A DNA stretch of 64,000 nucleotides from Novosphingobium endophyticum (GCF_014640675.1 NZ_BMHK01000006.1:120877-184876); one strand, 5' to 3'. Shown: positions 49,476-58,495, numbered from the stretch's first letter. Notes: generated by a model not told the origin, from the sequence alone. Made by a program: numbers and translations.

Positions 49476-49829
49476 ATGCAATCGGCTCTCTGGTAGGGCA
49501 AGTGTGCAGGCGCGAAAAGACGGGAATTGCGCCTCCTATCGGGTCGCCGAACGGGTCTTGCAGCTCTTGCCCGAGTCCTCGCAGCAGGTTCTGTCCAAGT
49601 TTTGGGCAACGCCTGCCTCAAAGTTGTGCAGCCACGACCGTCCCGCCGGGAGGGAATGCCTCACTGGCACGACAAGCGGCGCGCCCTGCCCTTAACTCGG
49701 GTGCACGCCACCCCGGACTTTCCTGCCAGGAGAGGAAGCCGACGCACGGCGATTGTTCTCGCCCAACCTCTGGAAAACGCCCCTCATGCCCCTTCCCTTC
49801 CCCCACCCTCCTTGCCTAAGGCCGGGAAG
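49476..49829. other. Intergenic region between glnB and the HerA-like gene, no gene seen
   Basis: The short open frames here show no protein-like pattern. It should contain the upstream activating region of glnB and the promoter of the divergent HerA-like gene; neither can be fixed by eye. Confidence 0.4.
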
Positions 49830-51290
49830 GTGAGCGCAGACATCGTCATCGGCCAGACCCCCCACGGCGAGGCCATCCGGATCGACATCAAGGAACTTCT
49901 CGCGACCCGCCTGCTGGTGCAGGGCAATTCCGGGTCCGGAAAGTCGCATCTGCTGCGCCGCCTGCTTGAGGAAAGCGCCGCCGTCGTCCAGCAGGTCGTA
50001 ATCGACCCGGAAGGCGACTTCGTCTCGCTCGCCGAGGAATTCGGCCACGTCGTGATCGACGGCGCCGCCTATGGCGAGGCGGAGATCGCGCGCCTGGGCG
50101 CGCGCATCCGTCAGCACCGCGCTTCCGTGGTCCTTGCACTGGACGAGCTGGAGATCGACCAGCAGATGAAGTGCGCGGCCCAGTTCCTGGGCGCCCTGTT
50201 CGATGCCCCGCGCGAGCAGTGGTATCCAGCGCTGGTGGTGGTCGACGAGGCGCAGATGTTCGCCCCCTCCGCCGCCGGGGAGGTTTCCGAGGAAGCGCGC
50301 CGCGTGTCGCTGGGCGCGATGACCAACCTGATGTGCCGGGGGCGCAAGCGCGGCCTGGCCGGGGTGATCGCCACGCAGCGCCTCGCCAAGCTCGCCAAGA
50401 ACGTGGCGGCGGAGGCCAGCAACTTCCTGATGGGCCGCACTTTCCTCGACATCGACATGGTGCGCGCCGCCGACCTGCTCGGCATGGAGCGCCGCCAGGC
50501 CGAGCAGATCCGCGATCTCGCGCGCGGCCAGTTCCTCGGTCTCGGCCCCGCCATCGCGCGGCGGCCGGTGGCGGTGAACATCGGCCCGGTCCGCACCGGC
50601 GCGAAAACGGTAACGCCCGGCCTCGTCCCGCTGCCGACCGCCAGCACCGAGGACATGCGCGAGCTGCTTCACGCCGGCCTGCACATAGAACCCGAGCGCC
50701 CGGAATTCCCGCGCCCCGCCCCCCGCCCCAGGGTCGATGTCGAGACGCTTTCGGAAAACATCGCCGCCACCGGCCCCGTCGCCGAGCGGCCGGAACGACC
50801 CGAGCCGGAACCCGAAGAAAACCGTGCCGCCATGGTCGAAATCCTCAATGCCATGGCCCAGGAGGACGACTGTACTTTCCAGTCCTCGACCACGCTGTTC
50901 CAGGACTTCACCATTCGCTGCCGGATGAAAGGCATCTCCGTGCGAGGCCTCGATGCGACGATGTTCCGGCGCGGATTTGCAGCCGCGCTGGCAGGCATCG
51001 AAGACCCCGAGGACGAGCGCTGGACCGACGTCATCAACCTTGGCAAGCACGTCCCCGACGATGCGCTCGCCCCGTTCTACGTAATCGCCCGCGCCGCGAT
51101 GGACGGCGAGCCCTGCCCCGACGACATGGACCTGGCCCGAATCTACGGCACCAGCAGTCCGCGCCGTGTCCAGCGCCTGCTCGACTACCTCGAAAAGGAC
51201 GGGCTGATCGTGGTGCGCACCGACTTTTCCGGAAAGCGTTCGGTCGGCCTGCCCGATCTGGGGGTGACGACGGCCCCGATCGAAGCGTAA
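49830..51290 (+). CDS. HerA-like (DUF87) ATPase
   Basis: A 486-residue FtsK/HerA-superfamily ATPase. Walker A is GNSGSGKS at residues 32-39, with VIDPEGDFVSLAEE after it. Walker B is ALVVVDEAQMFAP near residue 140, followed by the RKRGLAGVIATQRLAKLAKNV segment typical of HerA-type proteins. The C-terminal third carries a disordered proline-rich linker and a possible winged-helix region (RIYGTSSPRRVQRLLDYLEKDGLIVV). HerA proteins pump or process DNA, usually with a NurA nuclease; no nuclease is adjacent. The start (GTG) is provisional; an in-frame TTG lies at 49812. Confidence 0.85.
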   Translation: MSADIVIGQTPHGEAIRIDIKELLATRLLVQGNSGSGKSHLLRRLLEESAAVVQQVVIDPEGDFVSLAEEFGHVVIDGAAYGEAEIARLGARIRQHRASVVLALDELEIDQQMKCAAQFLGALFDAPREQWYPALVVVDEAQMFAPSAAGEVSEEARRVSLGAMTNLMCRGRKRGLAGVIATQRLAKLAKNVAAEASNFLMGRTFLDIDMVRAADLLGMERRQAEQIRDLARGQFLGLGPAIARRPVAVNIGPVRTGAKTVTPGLVPLPTASTEDMRELLHAGLHIEPERPEFPRPAPRPRVDVETLSENIAATGPVAERPERPEPEPEENRAAMVEILNAMAQEDDCTFQSSTTLFQDFTIRCRMKGISVRGLDATMFRRGFAAALAGIEDPEDERWTDVINLGKHVPDDALAPFYVIARAAMDGEPCPDDMDLARIYGTSSPRRVQRLLDYLEKDGLIVVRTDFSGKRSVGLPDLGVTTAPIEA

Positions 51291-51302
51291 GTTCGCGCGG
51301 AC

Positions 51303-51485
51303 ATGACCCGGATCGTCAACCTGCGCATGGCCCGCAAGGCCAAGGCCCGCTCCGCCGGGAAAGCCCAGGCTGACGCCAACCGCGCGAAGCACGGCCGCAC
51401 CAGAACCGAACGTCAGGCGGCCGAAGCGGAAGCCACGCGACTCGAGCGCATCGTCGAGGGCGCAAAACGCGAGAAGGACGACTGA
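51303..51485 (+). CDS. DUF4169 family protein
   Basis: A 60-residue, highly charged helical protein: MTRIVNLRMARKAKARSAGKAQADANRAKHGRTRTERQ and onward. This is the compact DUF4169 pattern common in alphaproteobacteria and without known function. It begins 12 bases after the ATPase gene, and its stop overlaps the next start by one base. Confidence 0.8.
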   Translation: MTRIVNLRMARKAKARSAGKAQADANRAKHGRTRTERQAAEAEATRLERIVEGAKREKDD

Positions 51486-51688
51486 TGCGCACGACCTATC
51501 AAAGCGCGACCGTGCGCCTCTATCACCTCGATTCCGGCCCTGAAGGCGGAGCGGCGCACACACTGTTCTACGGATCGCTCGCCGAAGCGATGCAGATTGC
51601 CGCGCAGCAGCCCGAGGAAGTACAGGAAGGCCTCTTCATCGCCACCGACAACGACGTGGCGGCCTATCTCGACCTGCTCGAGGGGTGA
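51485..51688 (+). CDS. Small hypothetical protein
   Basis: A 67-residue acidic protein, MRTTYQSATVRLYHLDSGPEGGAAHTLFYGSLAEAMQIAAQQPEEVQEGLFIATDNDVAAYLDLLEG. It has a beta-strand plus helix pattern and no membrane or signal segment. I do not recognise it. The one-base overlap with the DUF4169 gene strongly suggests coupled expression with it and the HerA-like ATPase. Confidence 0.7.
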   Translation: MRTTYQSATVRLYHLDSGPEGGAAHTLFYGSLAEAMQIAAQQPEEVQEGLFIATDNDVAAYLDLLEG

Positions 51689-51716
51689 AGGGCCGCGTCC
51701 GCAGCGCGACAAGGAG

Positions 51717-51763
51717 GCCCGGCGGGGAATCTGGGAGGAGAGAGGGAAGTTCCCCCGCCGGGC
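51717..51763. other. Long GC-rich hairpin
   Basis: GCCCGGCGGGGAA (51717-51729) pairs with TTCCCCCGCCGGGC (51750-51763), with one bulge. It lies 30 bases after the small hypothetical gene and may end that transcript, although no T tract follows. Confidence 0.5.
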
Positions 51764-51824
51764 GAAACAAGGCTCGAATCTGACCTCGAGCGGCTTGCCG
51801 TGACCCGCTTATAACAATCAATTT

Positions 51825-51839
51825 ATGTTAGCGCTACCG
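51825..51839. promoter_or_regulatory. Palindromic site resembling a LacI-family operator, before bioF
   Basis: ATGTTAGCGCTACCG has the TTAGCGCTA core palindrome that LacI-family repressors often bind. It is in the only A/T-rich patch ahead of the biotin operon, with TATAAC at 51810-51815 as a possible -10. Function is inferred only. Confidence 0.35.
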
Positions 51840-51911
51840 CTTTTTTTGCCTCAGTTGATCCGCCACGCATGCCATTGTGCCCGGCGCGCGCTTGCCATAC
51901 CGGCAGCGGGT

Positions 51912-53075
51912 ATGAGCAGGCTCGATTCCCTTCTGCAGGCCGCATTGTCGCGGATCGAGAGCGCCGGGCAACGCCGGACGCTGCGGGGTGCCGCGCTGGC
52001 GCCGGGCGGGAAGATCAGGCGCGAAGGGCGCGAACTGATCGACTTTTCCAGCAACGACTACCTTGGTCTCGCCCGCCATCCACTGCTGATCGAGCGGTCG
52101 CGCGAATGGACGCTGGCGCACGGCGCCGGCTCAGGCGCATCGCGTCTGGTAACGGGCACCAGTGAGGCGCATCTCGACCTTGAAGCGCGTATCGCCCGCT
52201 TCAAGGGAACCGAATCCGCGCTACTCTTTGCAACAGGCTGGCAGGCCAATGCCGCGGCCATCCCCGCCCTCCTCGCCGCAGCGCCGGGGGCGGCGGTCTT
52301 CACCGACCGGCTGATTCACGCCAGCATGCACGCGGGCCTCGCCATGGCAGGTGCGCGCCAGCACCGCTTTCGGCACAATGATCTCGACCATCTCGAAGTC
52401 CTGCTTACCGAGAAGGGCCGCGACGCGCCGGCGCGTTTCATCTTCACCGAAAGCGTCTTCAGCATGGACGGCGACCGCGCCGACCTGCACCGGCTTGCGG
52501 CGCTCGCCGATGCGCACGATGCCTTCCTCTTCGTCGACGAGGCCCATGCCACCGGCGTGCTCGGCCCCGGCGGCGCAGGGCTTTCGGCCGAAATGCCGGG
52601 CAGGATCGACCTCGTCATGGGCACTTTCAGCAAGGCAATGGGCGGCTTCGGTGCCTATGTCGCCGGCTCTCGGGTGCTGATCGACTACCTCGTCAACACT
52701 GCAAACGGCTTCATCTTCACCACGGCACCGCCGCCTGCCGTGCTCGGCGCGATTGACGCCGCGCTGGACCTCGTGGCCGGCATGGAAGCCGAACGCGCGC
52801 ATCTCGCCGCGCTGGGAGACTGGCTGCGTGCCGGGCTGGACCGCCTCGGCATCGACCACATGGCGTCGAGCACCCAGATTGTTCCCGCCGTGATCGGGCG
52901 GGAGGACGATGCGCTTGCCCTCTCCGCACGGCTGGAGGCCGCCGGCTTCCTTGCCTCCGCCATCCGCCCGCCGACGGTCCCGCCGGGCACCAGCCGCCTG
53001 CGCATCGCCCTGCGCGCCGGCCACCACGAAGGCGACGTCGACGCCCTGCTCGCCGCCATCGAGGCCTGCCGGTGA
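51912..53075 (+). CDS. bioF: 8-amino-7-oxononanoate synthase
   Basis: PLP enzyme that condenses pimeloyl-ACP/CoA and alanine, the first ring-assembly step of biotin. A 387-residue protein from ATG 51912: IDFSSNDYLGLARHP, GSGASRLVTGTSEAHLDLE, FVDEAHATGVLGPGGAGL, and the PLP lysine in MGTFSKAMGGFGAYVAG. 5-Aminolevulinate synthase is related, but its N-terminal signature is absent and the operon is clearly for biotin. It overlaps the next gene by 4 bases. Confidence 0.94.
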   Translation: MSRLDSLLQAALSRIESAGQRRTLRGAALAPGGKIRREGRELIDFSSNDYLGLARHPLLIERSREWTLAHGAGSGASRLVTGTSEAHLDLEARIARFKGTESALLFATGWQANAAAIPALLAAAPGAAVFTDRLIHASMHAGLAMAGARQHRFRHNDLDHLEVLLTEKGRDAPARFIFTESVFSMDGDRADLHRLAALADAHDAFLFVDEAHATGVLGPGGAGLSAEMPGRIDLVMGTFSKAMGGFGAYVAGSRVLIDYLVNTANGFIFTTAPPPAVLGAIDAALDLVAGMEAERAHLAALGDWLRAGLDRLGIDHMASSTQIVPAVIGREDDALALSARLEAAGFLASAIRPPTVPPGTSRLRIALRAGHHEGDVDALLAAIEACR

Positions 53076-53692
53076 AACTGCTCTTCGCCCATGGCTGGGG
53101 CTTCGACCGGCATGTCTGGGACCGCCTCGCCCCGCTGCTCACCGAATGGGAGCAGGTGCGCGATGACAGCGGTTATTTCGCCGCGCCGGCGCCGGCGCGG
53201 GTCGAAGGGCCCTGCATCGCCGTCACCCACTCCTTCGGCACCATGCGCGTGCTCGCCGATCCGCCGCCGGGGCTCGCCGGGATCGTGGCGATCAACGGGT
53301 TCGAGCGCTTCACCGCCCTGCCCGGCAAACCGGGTGTCCCCACCCGCGTGGTCGATCTGATGCTGCGCCAGTTCGACCGCGACCCACGCGGCGTCGTCGA
53401 GGAATTCCGCCGCCGCGTCGGCTGCGAGGAGCCGTTCGGAGAGGTCCACCCCGCACCGCTGCGTGCGGACCTGCTGCGCCTGCGCGACGCACAGCCGCCG
53501 CTGCCGCGGGTGCCCGTGCTCGTCGTTCACGGCGCGCGCGATCCGCTGCTGCCCGAGACCATGCGCGAGGCCTGCTTTGCCGCCACCGCCGCGCGCCGGC
53601 TCCGGCACGAAACGGCCGGACACCTCCTGCCTCTCGAAGACCCGCTGCTTTGCGCGCAGGCGGTGCGCGGGATGGCCGAGAGGGTGTCATGA
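53072..53692 (+). CDS. Alpha/beta hydrolase in the BioH position
   Basis: A 206-residue hydrolase with nucleophile S54 in THSFGTMR, the acid in VHGARDPLLP and the histidine in TAGHLLPLE. In its position between bioF and bioC it most likely removes the methyl ester from pimeloyl-ACP methyl ester, as BioH or BioG do. The nucleophile elbow HSFG rather than GxSxG, and the short size, fit the BioG/DUF452-like group better than E. coli BioH. Start GTG at 53072 overlaps bioF; the stop overlaps bioC. Confidence 0.8.
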   Translation: MKLLFAHGWGFDRHVWDRLAPLLTEWEQVRDDSGYFAAPAPARVEGPCIAVTHSFGTMRVLADPPPGLAGIVAINGFERFTALPGKPGVPTRVVDLMLRQFDRDPRGVVEEFRRRVGCEEPFGEVHPAPLRADLLRLRDAQPPLPRVPVLVVHGARDPLLPETMREACFAATAARRLRHETAGHLLPLEDPLLCAQAVRGMAERVS

Positions 53693-54444
53693 CCGACCGG
53701 CGCGAGCGCATCGTCCGGGCCTTCGCGCAGGCGCCCGACTACGAGCGGCAGGCGCGCGTACAGCGCCTCGTCGCGCAAAAGCTCGCCGCGCGCATCGCCG
53801 CGCTCGATCTGCCCGAATGCCCGCGCGTGCTGGAAATCGGCTGCGGCACGGGTTTCCTGACGCAGGCACTGCTCGACCGGGGCATGGGCGGCCGCTGGAC
53901 CATCACCGACATCGCGCCCGAAATGGTCGAGCGCTGCCGGTCGAGGATCGGTGAGAGTTCGATGCGGCATTTTGAGGTTCTCGACGGAGAACACGGCACA
54001 CCGCCGGGCTTGCCGTTCGACCTCGTGTGCTCGAGCCTCGCCATCCAATGGTTCGACGATGCCGCCGCCGCACTTTCCCGCATGGCCAACTGGCTCGCGC
54101 CGGGCGGACACTGCATGGTCACCACGCTGGGGCCGGGCAGCTTCGCGGAATGGCGCGCCGCGCACGAAGCCGAAGGGCTCGCGCCGGGCACGCCGGACTT
54201 CGCGCCGCCCGAAGCCTTCGCCGCGCTCGATCCTGCGGGACTGCATATCGAGGACCATGTCGAGCGCAACGCGGACGCCCGGGCCTTTCTCCGCTCGCTC
54301 AAGGCCATCGGCGCGGGAACGGCCGCGCCGCGCCACCGCCCGCTGTCGCCGGCCGCGCTGCGCCGGGTCATGGCCCGCTTCGAGGAGGCGGGCAGCGCAG
54401 TCACATACGAGGTCGTGACCTGTCATCTCCATCGCGCTAGATGA
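53689..54444 (+). CDS. bioC: Malonyl-ACP O-methyltransferase
   Basis: A SAM-dependent methyltransferase of 251 residues. Motif I is VLEIGCGTGFLTQAL, and later motifs LVCSSLAIQWFDD and LAPGGHCMVTTLGPGSFAEWR match BioC. It methylates malonyl-ACP so that the fatty acid machinery can make the pimeloyl chain. The hydrolase just upstream would later remove the methyl group. Start ATG 53689 overlaps the hydrolase stop. Confidence 0.9.
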   Translation: MTDRRERIVRAFAQAPDYERQARVQRLVAQKLAARIAALDLPECPRVLEIGCGTGFLTQALLDRGMGGRWTITDIAPEMVERCRSRIGESSMRHFEVLDGEHGTPPGLPFDLVCSSLAIQWFDDAAAALSRMANWLAPGGHCMVTTLGPGSFAEWRAAHEAEGLAPGTPDFAPPEAFAALDPAGLHIEDHVERNADARAFLRSLKAIGAGTAAPRHRPLSPAALRRVMARFEEAGSAVTYEVVTCHLHRAR

Positions 54445-54450
54445 CAGGCC

Positions 54451-55083
54451 ATGACCGGCCCGCGCTTCATCATAACCGGCACCGATACCGGCATCGGCAA
54501 GACCGTCTTCGCCGCCGCCCTCGCCGGCGCGCTGGGCGCATCCTACTGGAAGCCGGTGCAGGCGGGCCTCGAAGACGGTAGCGACAGCGAAGACGTTGCC
54601 CGGCTGGCGGGGATCGCGCCGGACAGGGTCCTGCCCGAAGCCTACCGCCTTGCCACACCATGCTCCCCCCATCGCGCGGCCGAGATCGACGGCGTGACCA
54701 TCGATCCCGAACGGCTCGCCTTGCCGCAGGTCGATGGTCCGCTGATCGTCGAAGGTGCCGGCGGCGTCCTCGTGCCGCTCACCCGCGAAACGACTTACGC
54801 CGACCAGTTCGCCCGCTGGCAATGCCCGGTGGTACTGGTCGCGCGCACCGCGCTCGGCACGATCAACCATTCGCTGCTTTCGATCGAGGCCCTGCGCGCG
54901 CGCGGCGTCGAAGTGCTGGGCGTGGCGTTCGTCGGCGAACCTCAGGAGGACAGCGAGGCGACGATCTGCCAGATGGGCAAAGTGCGCCGCCTCGGCCGCC
55001 TGCCGCGCCTCGACCCGCTCACGCCCGAGGTCTTGCACGCGGCATTCGCGGCGAATTTCCGGCTGGAGGACTTCACGCGATGA
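54451..55083 (+). CDS. bioD: Dethiobiotin synthetase
   Basis: ATP-dependent carboxylation of 7,8-diaminopelargonate. The 210-residue protein has the P-loop in [17 protein letters not shown], the YWKPVQAG segment and [11 protein letters not shown]. It overlaps bioA by 4 bases. Gene order bioF-hydrolase-bioC-bioD-bioA is compact and coupled throughout. Confidence 0.95.
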   Translation: MTGPRFIITGTDTGIGKTVFAAALAGALGASYWKPVQAGLEDGSDSEDVARLAGIAPDRVLPEAYRLATPCSPHRAAEIDGVTIDPERLALPQVDGPLIVEGAGGVLVPLTRETTYADQFARWQCPVVLVARTALGTINHSLLSIEALRARGVEVLGVAFVGEPQEDSEATICQMGKVRRLGRLPRLDPLTPEVLHAAFAANFRLEDFTR

Positions 55084-56348
55084 CTCACCCCGATCCGGCA
55101 TCGCCCGTCTGGCATCCCTTCACCCAGCATGGCCTTGGCGAACCGATCCCGCTGGTCGAACGCGCGGAAGGGGCGCTGCTCCACACCGCCGACGGCAAGG
55201 CGGTGATCGACGCGATTTCCTCCTGGTGGGTGACGACGCACGGGCACTGCCACCCCAGGATCATGGCCGCCATCGCCGGTCAGGCGCAAAGGCTGGACCA
55301 GATGATCTTCGCCGGCTGGACACACGAACCGGCCGAAACTCTGGCCGCCGGCCTGCGCGCGATCATGCCGGAGAGCCTGACGCGGGTGTTCTTTTCCGAT
55401 TCCGGCTCGACCAGCGTTGAAGTCGCGCTGAAGATGGCGCTCGGCTACTGGCATGCGCGAGGCGAGGCGCGCCACCGGGTGGTGGTGATGGAGCACTCCT
55501 ATCATGGCGACACCATCGGCGCGATGTCGGTCGGCGCGCGCGGCGTGTTCAACCGGCCGTACGAGCCGCTGCTGTTCGACGTGGCGCGCATCCCCTTCCC
55601 CGCCGCCGGCGCCGAACAGGCGACACTCGACGCGCTGGAAGCCTTTTGCCGCGAGCCGGACACCGCCGCGCTGATCCTCGAGCCGCTGGTGCTCGGCGCC
55701 GGCGGGATGCTGATGTACGCGCCCGAAGTCCTCGCGAGCATGCACGAGATCTGCGCCGCCCACGGCGTACTCTTCATCGCCGACGAAGTGATGACCGGCT
55801 GGGGCCGCACCGGCACCCTGCTCGCCTGCGAGCAGGCAGGCGTGGTGCCGGACATCCTGTGCCTCTCCAAGGGCCTGACCGGCGGCGCCGTGCCGCTGGC
55901 CGTCACCATGGCGAGCGAGCCGGTGTTCGAGGCCCACTGGTCCACTGACCGCGCGAGGATGTTCTTTCACTCCTCCAGCTACACCGCCAACCCCATCGCC
56001 TGCGCGGCGGCGAACGCCAACCTCGCGATCTGGCGCGAGGAACCGGTCATCGACCGGATCGCCGATCTGGCGGCGCGGCAGGCGGCATGGCTGGAGAAGC
56101 TGGCGAGCTTCTGCCACTTCGACAACGCCCGCCAATGCGGCACGATCGCCGCGCTGGACCTCAAGACCAGCGGCGAAGGCGGCTACCTCGACACGCTGGC
56201 GCCCCGCCTGATGGCCTTCTTTCGCGAGCGGGGCGTGCTGCTGCGGCCGCTGGGGAACACGGTCTATGTGATGCCGCCCTACTGCATTACCGACGAGCAG
56301 CTTGCCGACGTGTGGAATACGGTGGGGGAAGCGGTGATTTCGTTTTGA
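55080..56348 (+). CDS. bioA: Adenosylmethionine-8-amino-7-oxononanoate aminotransferase
   Basis: PLP aminotransferase that uses SAM as amino donor to make 7,8-diaminopelargonate. At 422 residues the length is normal. VWHPFTQHG at the N-terminus, [36 protein letters not shown] and the PLP lysine in [14 protein letters not shown] all fit. It is the last gene of the operon; no bioB, bioW or bioI is seen in the window. Confidence 0.95.
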   Translation: MTHPDPASPVWHPFTQHGLGEPIPLVERAEGALLHTADGKAVIDAISSWWVTTHGHCHPRIMAAIAGQAQRLDQMIFAGWTHEPAETLAAGLRAIMPESLTRVFFSDSGSTSVEVALKMALGYWHARGEARHRVVVMEHSYHGDTIGAMSVGARGVFNRPYEPLLFDVARIPFPAAGAEQATLDALEAFCREPDTAALILEPLVLGAGGMLMYAPEVLASMHEICAAHGVLFIADEVMTGWGRTGTLLACEQAGVVPDILCLSKGLTGGAVPLAVTMASEPVFEAHWSTDRARMFFHSSSYTANPIACAAANANLAIWREEPVIDRIADLAARQAAWLEKLASFCHFDNARQCGTIAALDLKTSGEGGYLDTLAPRLMAFFRERGVLLRPLGNTVYVMPPYCITDEQLADVWNTVGEAVISF

Positions 56349-56394
56349 GCCGGGACCGGACCGGACCCTCATTCGAAATTTCGACCCGACCCCA

Positions 56395-56455
56395 CTCAGC
56401 CTGAGCTTGTCGAAGGCCGTCCTCCGGCGCCAGATCCTCGACAAGGGCTGATCTG
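56395..56455. repeat. REP-like inverted repeat after bioA
   Basis: TCAGCCTGAGCTTGTCGAAG is followed about 20 bases later by an approximate complement (TCCTCGACAAGGGCTGATCTG). This is the CTGAGCTTGTCGA-type repeat that is abundant between sphingomonad genes. It separates bioA from the toxin-antitoxin genes. Confidence 0.65.
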
Positions 56456-56506
56456 TCACGCGGTTAGCAAATTGCGTACCGCACAAGGCTGGTGCATAAT
56501 GAAGCC

Positions 56507-56803
56507 ATGAGAAAGGCCGAGGCAATCAACCGGTTGAAGCCCTTTGAGCGTCGTTTGCGCGAACGTGGCATCAACGCGCTTTACCTGTTTGGATCGACGG
56601 CCAGGGACGAAGCCGGTGAGGCCTCCGATCTTGATCTGCTCTACGAATATGACCCGTCGAGGAAGTTCAGCCTGTTTGATCAGGCGGGGGCCATGCTGGA
56701 GATATCCGATCAGCTTGGCGCAAAGGTCGATCTGGTGTCACGTGTTGGCCTGCGTCCTCGCTTGCGGGAACGCATTGAGAGCGAAATGATCCGGGTTTTT
56801 TGA
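56507..56803 (+). CDS. mntA: MntA-type antitoxin nucleotidyltransferase
   Basis: A 98-residue minimal nucleotidyltransferase. The signature FGSTARDEAGEASDLDLL gives G29-S30 and the metal aspartates D41 and D43, with a third acidic residue at D75 in KVDLV. Family knowledge: MntA inactivates HepT by AMPylating its active-site tyrosine. A GTG at 56492 preceded by AAGG is an alternative start. It overlaps hepT by one base. Confidence 0.9.
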   Translation: MRKAEAINRLKPFERRLRERGINALYLFGSTARDEAGEASDLDLLYEYDPSRKFSLFDQAGAMLEISDQLGAKVDLVSRVGLRPRLRERIESEMIRVF

Positions 56804-57141
56804 TGGCTGGTCTGCTGGACACCCTGCATGATCTCGCATTGCTGATCGCGCGGGCCGAGAAGTCGGTGAACGGCCGGACATTCGACGCGCTGGTGGCAAA
56901 CGACGAAGCCTACGACGCCTTGACCTATCGCCTCGCCATGATCGGCGAAACCAGCAAGAAGCTGCCCGACGAAATCAAGGCGCGGCATCCCCATCTGCCG
57001 TGGCGCGAGATGGCAACGTTCCGCAACTTTGCGAGCCATGATTATTTCGGTGTCGATGCCCATCTGGTCTGGCAGGCGGCCCTGAGCCTGCAACCGATCA
57101 AGGCGATGGTCCGCGAAGAAACTGCTCGCTGTAAGGAATAG
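56803..57141 (+). CDS. hepT: HepT-type HEPN ribonuclease toxin
   Basis: A 112-residue all-helical HEPN protein. The active-site motif RX4HXY is complete as R74-N-F-A-S-H79-D-Y81, so the toxin should be catalytically competent, with Y81 the expected target of AMPylation by the upstream MntA. HepT cleaves RNA when not modified. It starts at ATG 56803, coupled to mntA. Confidence 0.9.
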   Translation: MAGLLDTLHDLALLIARAEKSVNGRTFDALVANDEAYDALTYRLAMIGETSKKLPDEIKARHPHLPWREMATFRNFASHDYFGVDAHLVWQAALSLQPIKAMVREETARCKE

Positions 57142-57215
57142 GCAGGGTAATCGAACTGCGCAACGACGTGTCGCATTTCCCCCGTTTTGTCGCGCGACCG
57201 GCCGAAGTTCGAAGG

Positions 57216-57350
57216 CTACTCTCCGCCGTGGCGCAAAGTTTTCTCGATCAGCCAAAGATGCACAATGTGAACTGCGACGAAGATGCCCCCAGTAAATATC
57301 AGGGAGTGCATCAACATTCCTTCGTGGCCGGGTCTCGGCTTCAGAGGCAT
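57216..57350 (-). CDS. Small membrane protein, 44 residues
   Basis: MPLKPRPGHEGMLMHSLIF continues into one hydrophobic helix (FTGGIFVAVHIVHLWLIEK) and ends TLRHGGE. Its ATG lies 3 bases after the stop of the gene upstream on the same strand, which argues for coupled translation. Histidines inside the membrane segment (VHIVHLW) are notable. I know no family; the composition and position make chance unlikely. Confidence 0.55.
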   Translation of the reverse strand: MPLKPRPGHEGMLMHSLIFTGGIFVAVHIVHLWLIEKTLRHGGE

Positions 57351-57353
57351 CGC

Positions 57354-58406
57354 CTACAACCCCATCACGCTTGGCTTGCTCGAGCGTTCGATCATGCCCG
57401 TCGTGCGCTCGCCGTCCCAGGTGTAGAAGGCGTGGCTCTGCTGGACGATGGGCCAGTCCTTCGGCCAGTCGGGCGGGAGCACGTGGCCCCCGCGTGAGCG
57501 GGTGTTGGCGAAGGTCACGCCGTCGATGGCGATGCGCTTGCCTTCCAGCGTCTCCAGCACCAGCGGCACCGGCTCGCCGCCGGTCACCAGCTTCCTCAGC
57601 CACGGCAGTTCCACGGGCCGCGCGCCGATGCGGCGGCCGTCGCTGTCGATGACCCAGGCTTCCGCGTAAGTCGGCTCGCCGTCGTCGCGCGGGGGATAGG
57701 CATTGAGGCCGAAGGCGCGTCCGCTCGGGAATACGGCCGACATCCAGCAGTGACCCGAAAACCCGGCGAAAGCGCGAAAGCCGGTGCGGCGGATGCGCAG
57801 TCCGTTGGCCGCGAAGGTGCGCGTCTCGCCGTCGATGGTCAGCGAGCCGGTGCAGCGGAAGAGCTGCTCGTAGCGCGGGCTCATGAACTGACCCTGCTTG
57901 CCGGCCATCGCGGCGGCGGCCTCCGGCGTCATCGTCCCCGGCTGCCAGGGCGGCGCGGCCATGTCCATCTGGATGAAGAAGGCAATGTCGGCCCACGCCT
58001 TCACCCGGAAGTCCGGGTTCTCCATGATTTCCCGGGCGCTGGTTACGGCAACCTGCCCCTTGAACGTCACTGTCCAGCGCCGAAACGGCTCGACGCATTC
58101 GAAGCGCAGGGGGCCGGTGGCGCGCACGGTGGGCTTGCCGCCCGGGCCGGCGGCGGGCTGCGTCTCGCCGTCACCCCGCCGCGAGTAGAGCCGGCCATCG
58201 GCAAAGGCCACGTCCAGCCACATCTCGTGCCGGTCCCACTGCTCGGCCACGGCCTCGATGCCGACGCGCGTGGCAAAGGCGCCGCTTTCCTCCTCGATCC
58301 AGACGTTCACCGCGTCGCGCACGCCGTCCTCCGGCCTCGCGTCGAGGACGTATTCGCGCTCTGCTGCAAGCCCGCCGGAGAGATCGCCCGTCGTGATGCC
58401 CGCCAT
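57354..58406 (-). CDS. Uncharacterised two-domain protein (DUF7064/DUF7065-like)
   Basis: A 350-residue cytoplasmic protein rich in beta strands and aromatic residues. The two halves look like lipocalin/CrtC-like domains: RRWTVTFKGQVAVTS and FRVKAWADIAFFIQMDMAAPPW in the first, GHCWMSAVFPSGRAFGLNAYPP and EAWVIDSDGRRIGARPVELPWLR in the second. Such proteins in actinobacteria and sphingomonads are placed near steroid, terpene or lipid catabolism genes and are uncharacterised; that is family knowledge by resemblance only. Start ATG 58406 has a GGAGAGGGGG ribosome site. Confidence 0.65.
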   Translation of the reverse strand: MAGITTGDLSGGLAAEREYVLDARPEDGVRDAVNVWIEEESGAFATRVGIEAVAEQWDRHEMWLDVAFADGRLYSRRGDGETQPAAGPGGKPTVRATGPLRFECVEPFRRWTVTFKGQVAVTSAREIMENPDFRVKAWADIAFFIQMDMAAPPWQPGTMTPEAAAAMAGKQGQFMSPRYEQLFRCTGSLTIDGETRTFAANGLRIRRTGFRAFAGFSGHCWMSAVFPSGRAFGLNAYPPRDDGEPTYAEAWVIDSDGRRIGARPVELPWLRKLVTGGEPVPLVLETLEGKRIAIDGVTFANTRSRGGHVLPPDWPKDWPIVQQSHAFYTWDGERTTGMIERSSKPSVMGL

Positions 58407-58495
58407 GCTCCCCCTCTCCTCCATTCCGTTTGAGGAAAAGGCTGTCACAGGCCAGGAGTCAGGTCACGCACAAGCGCGGCCGCCGACGCGATATA

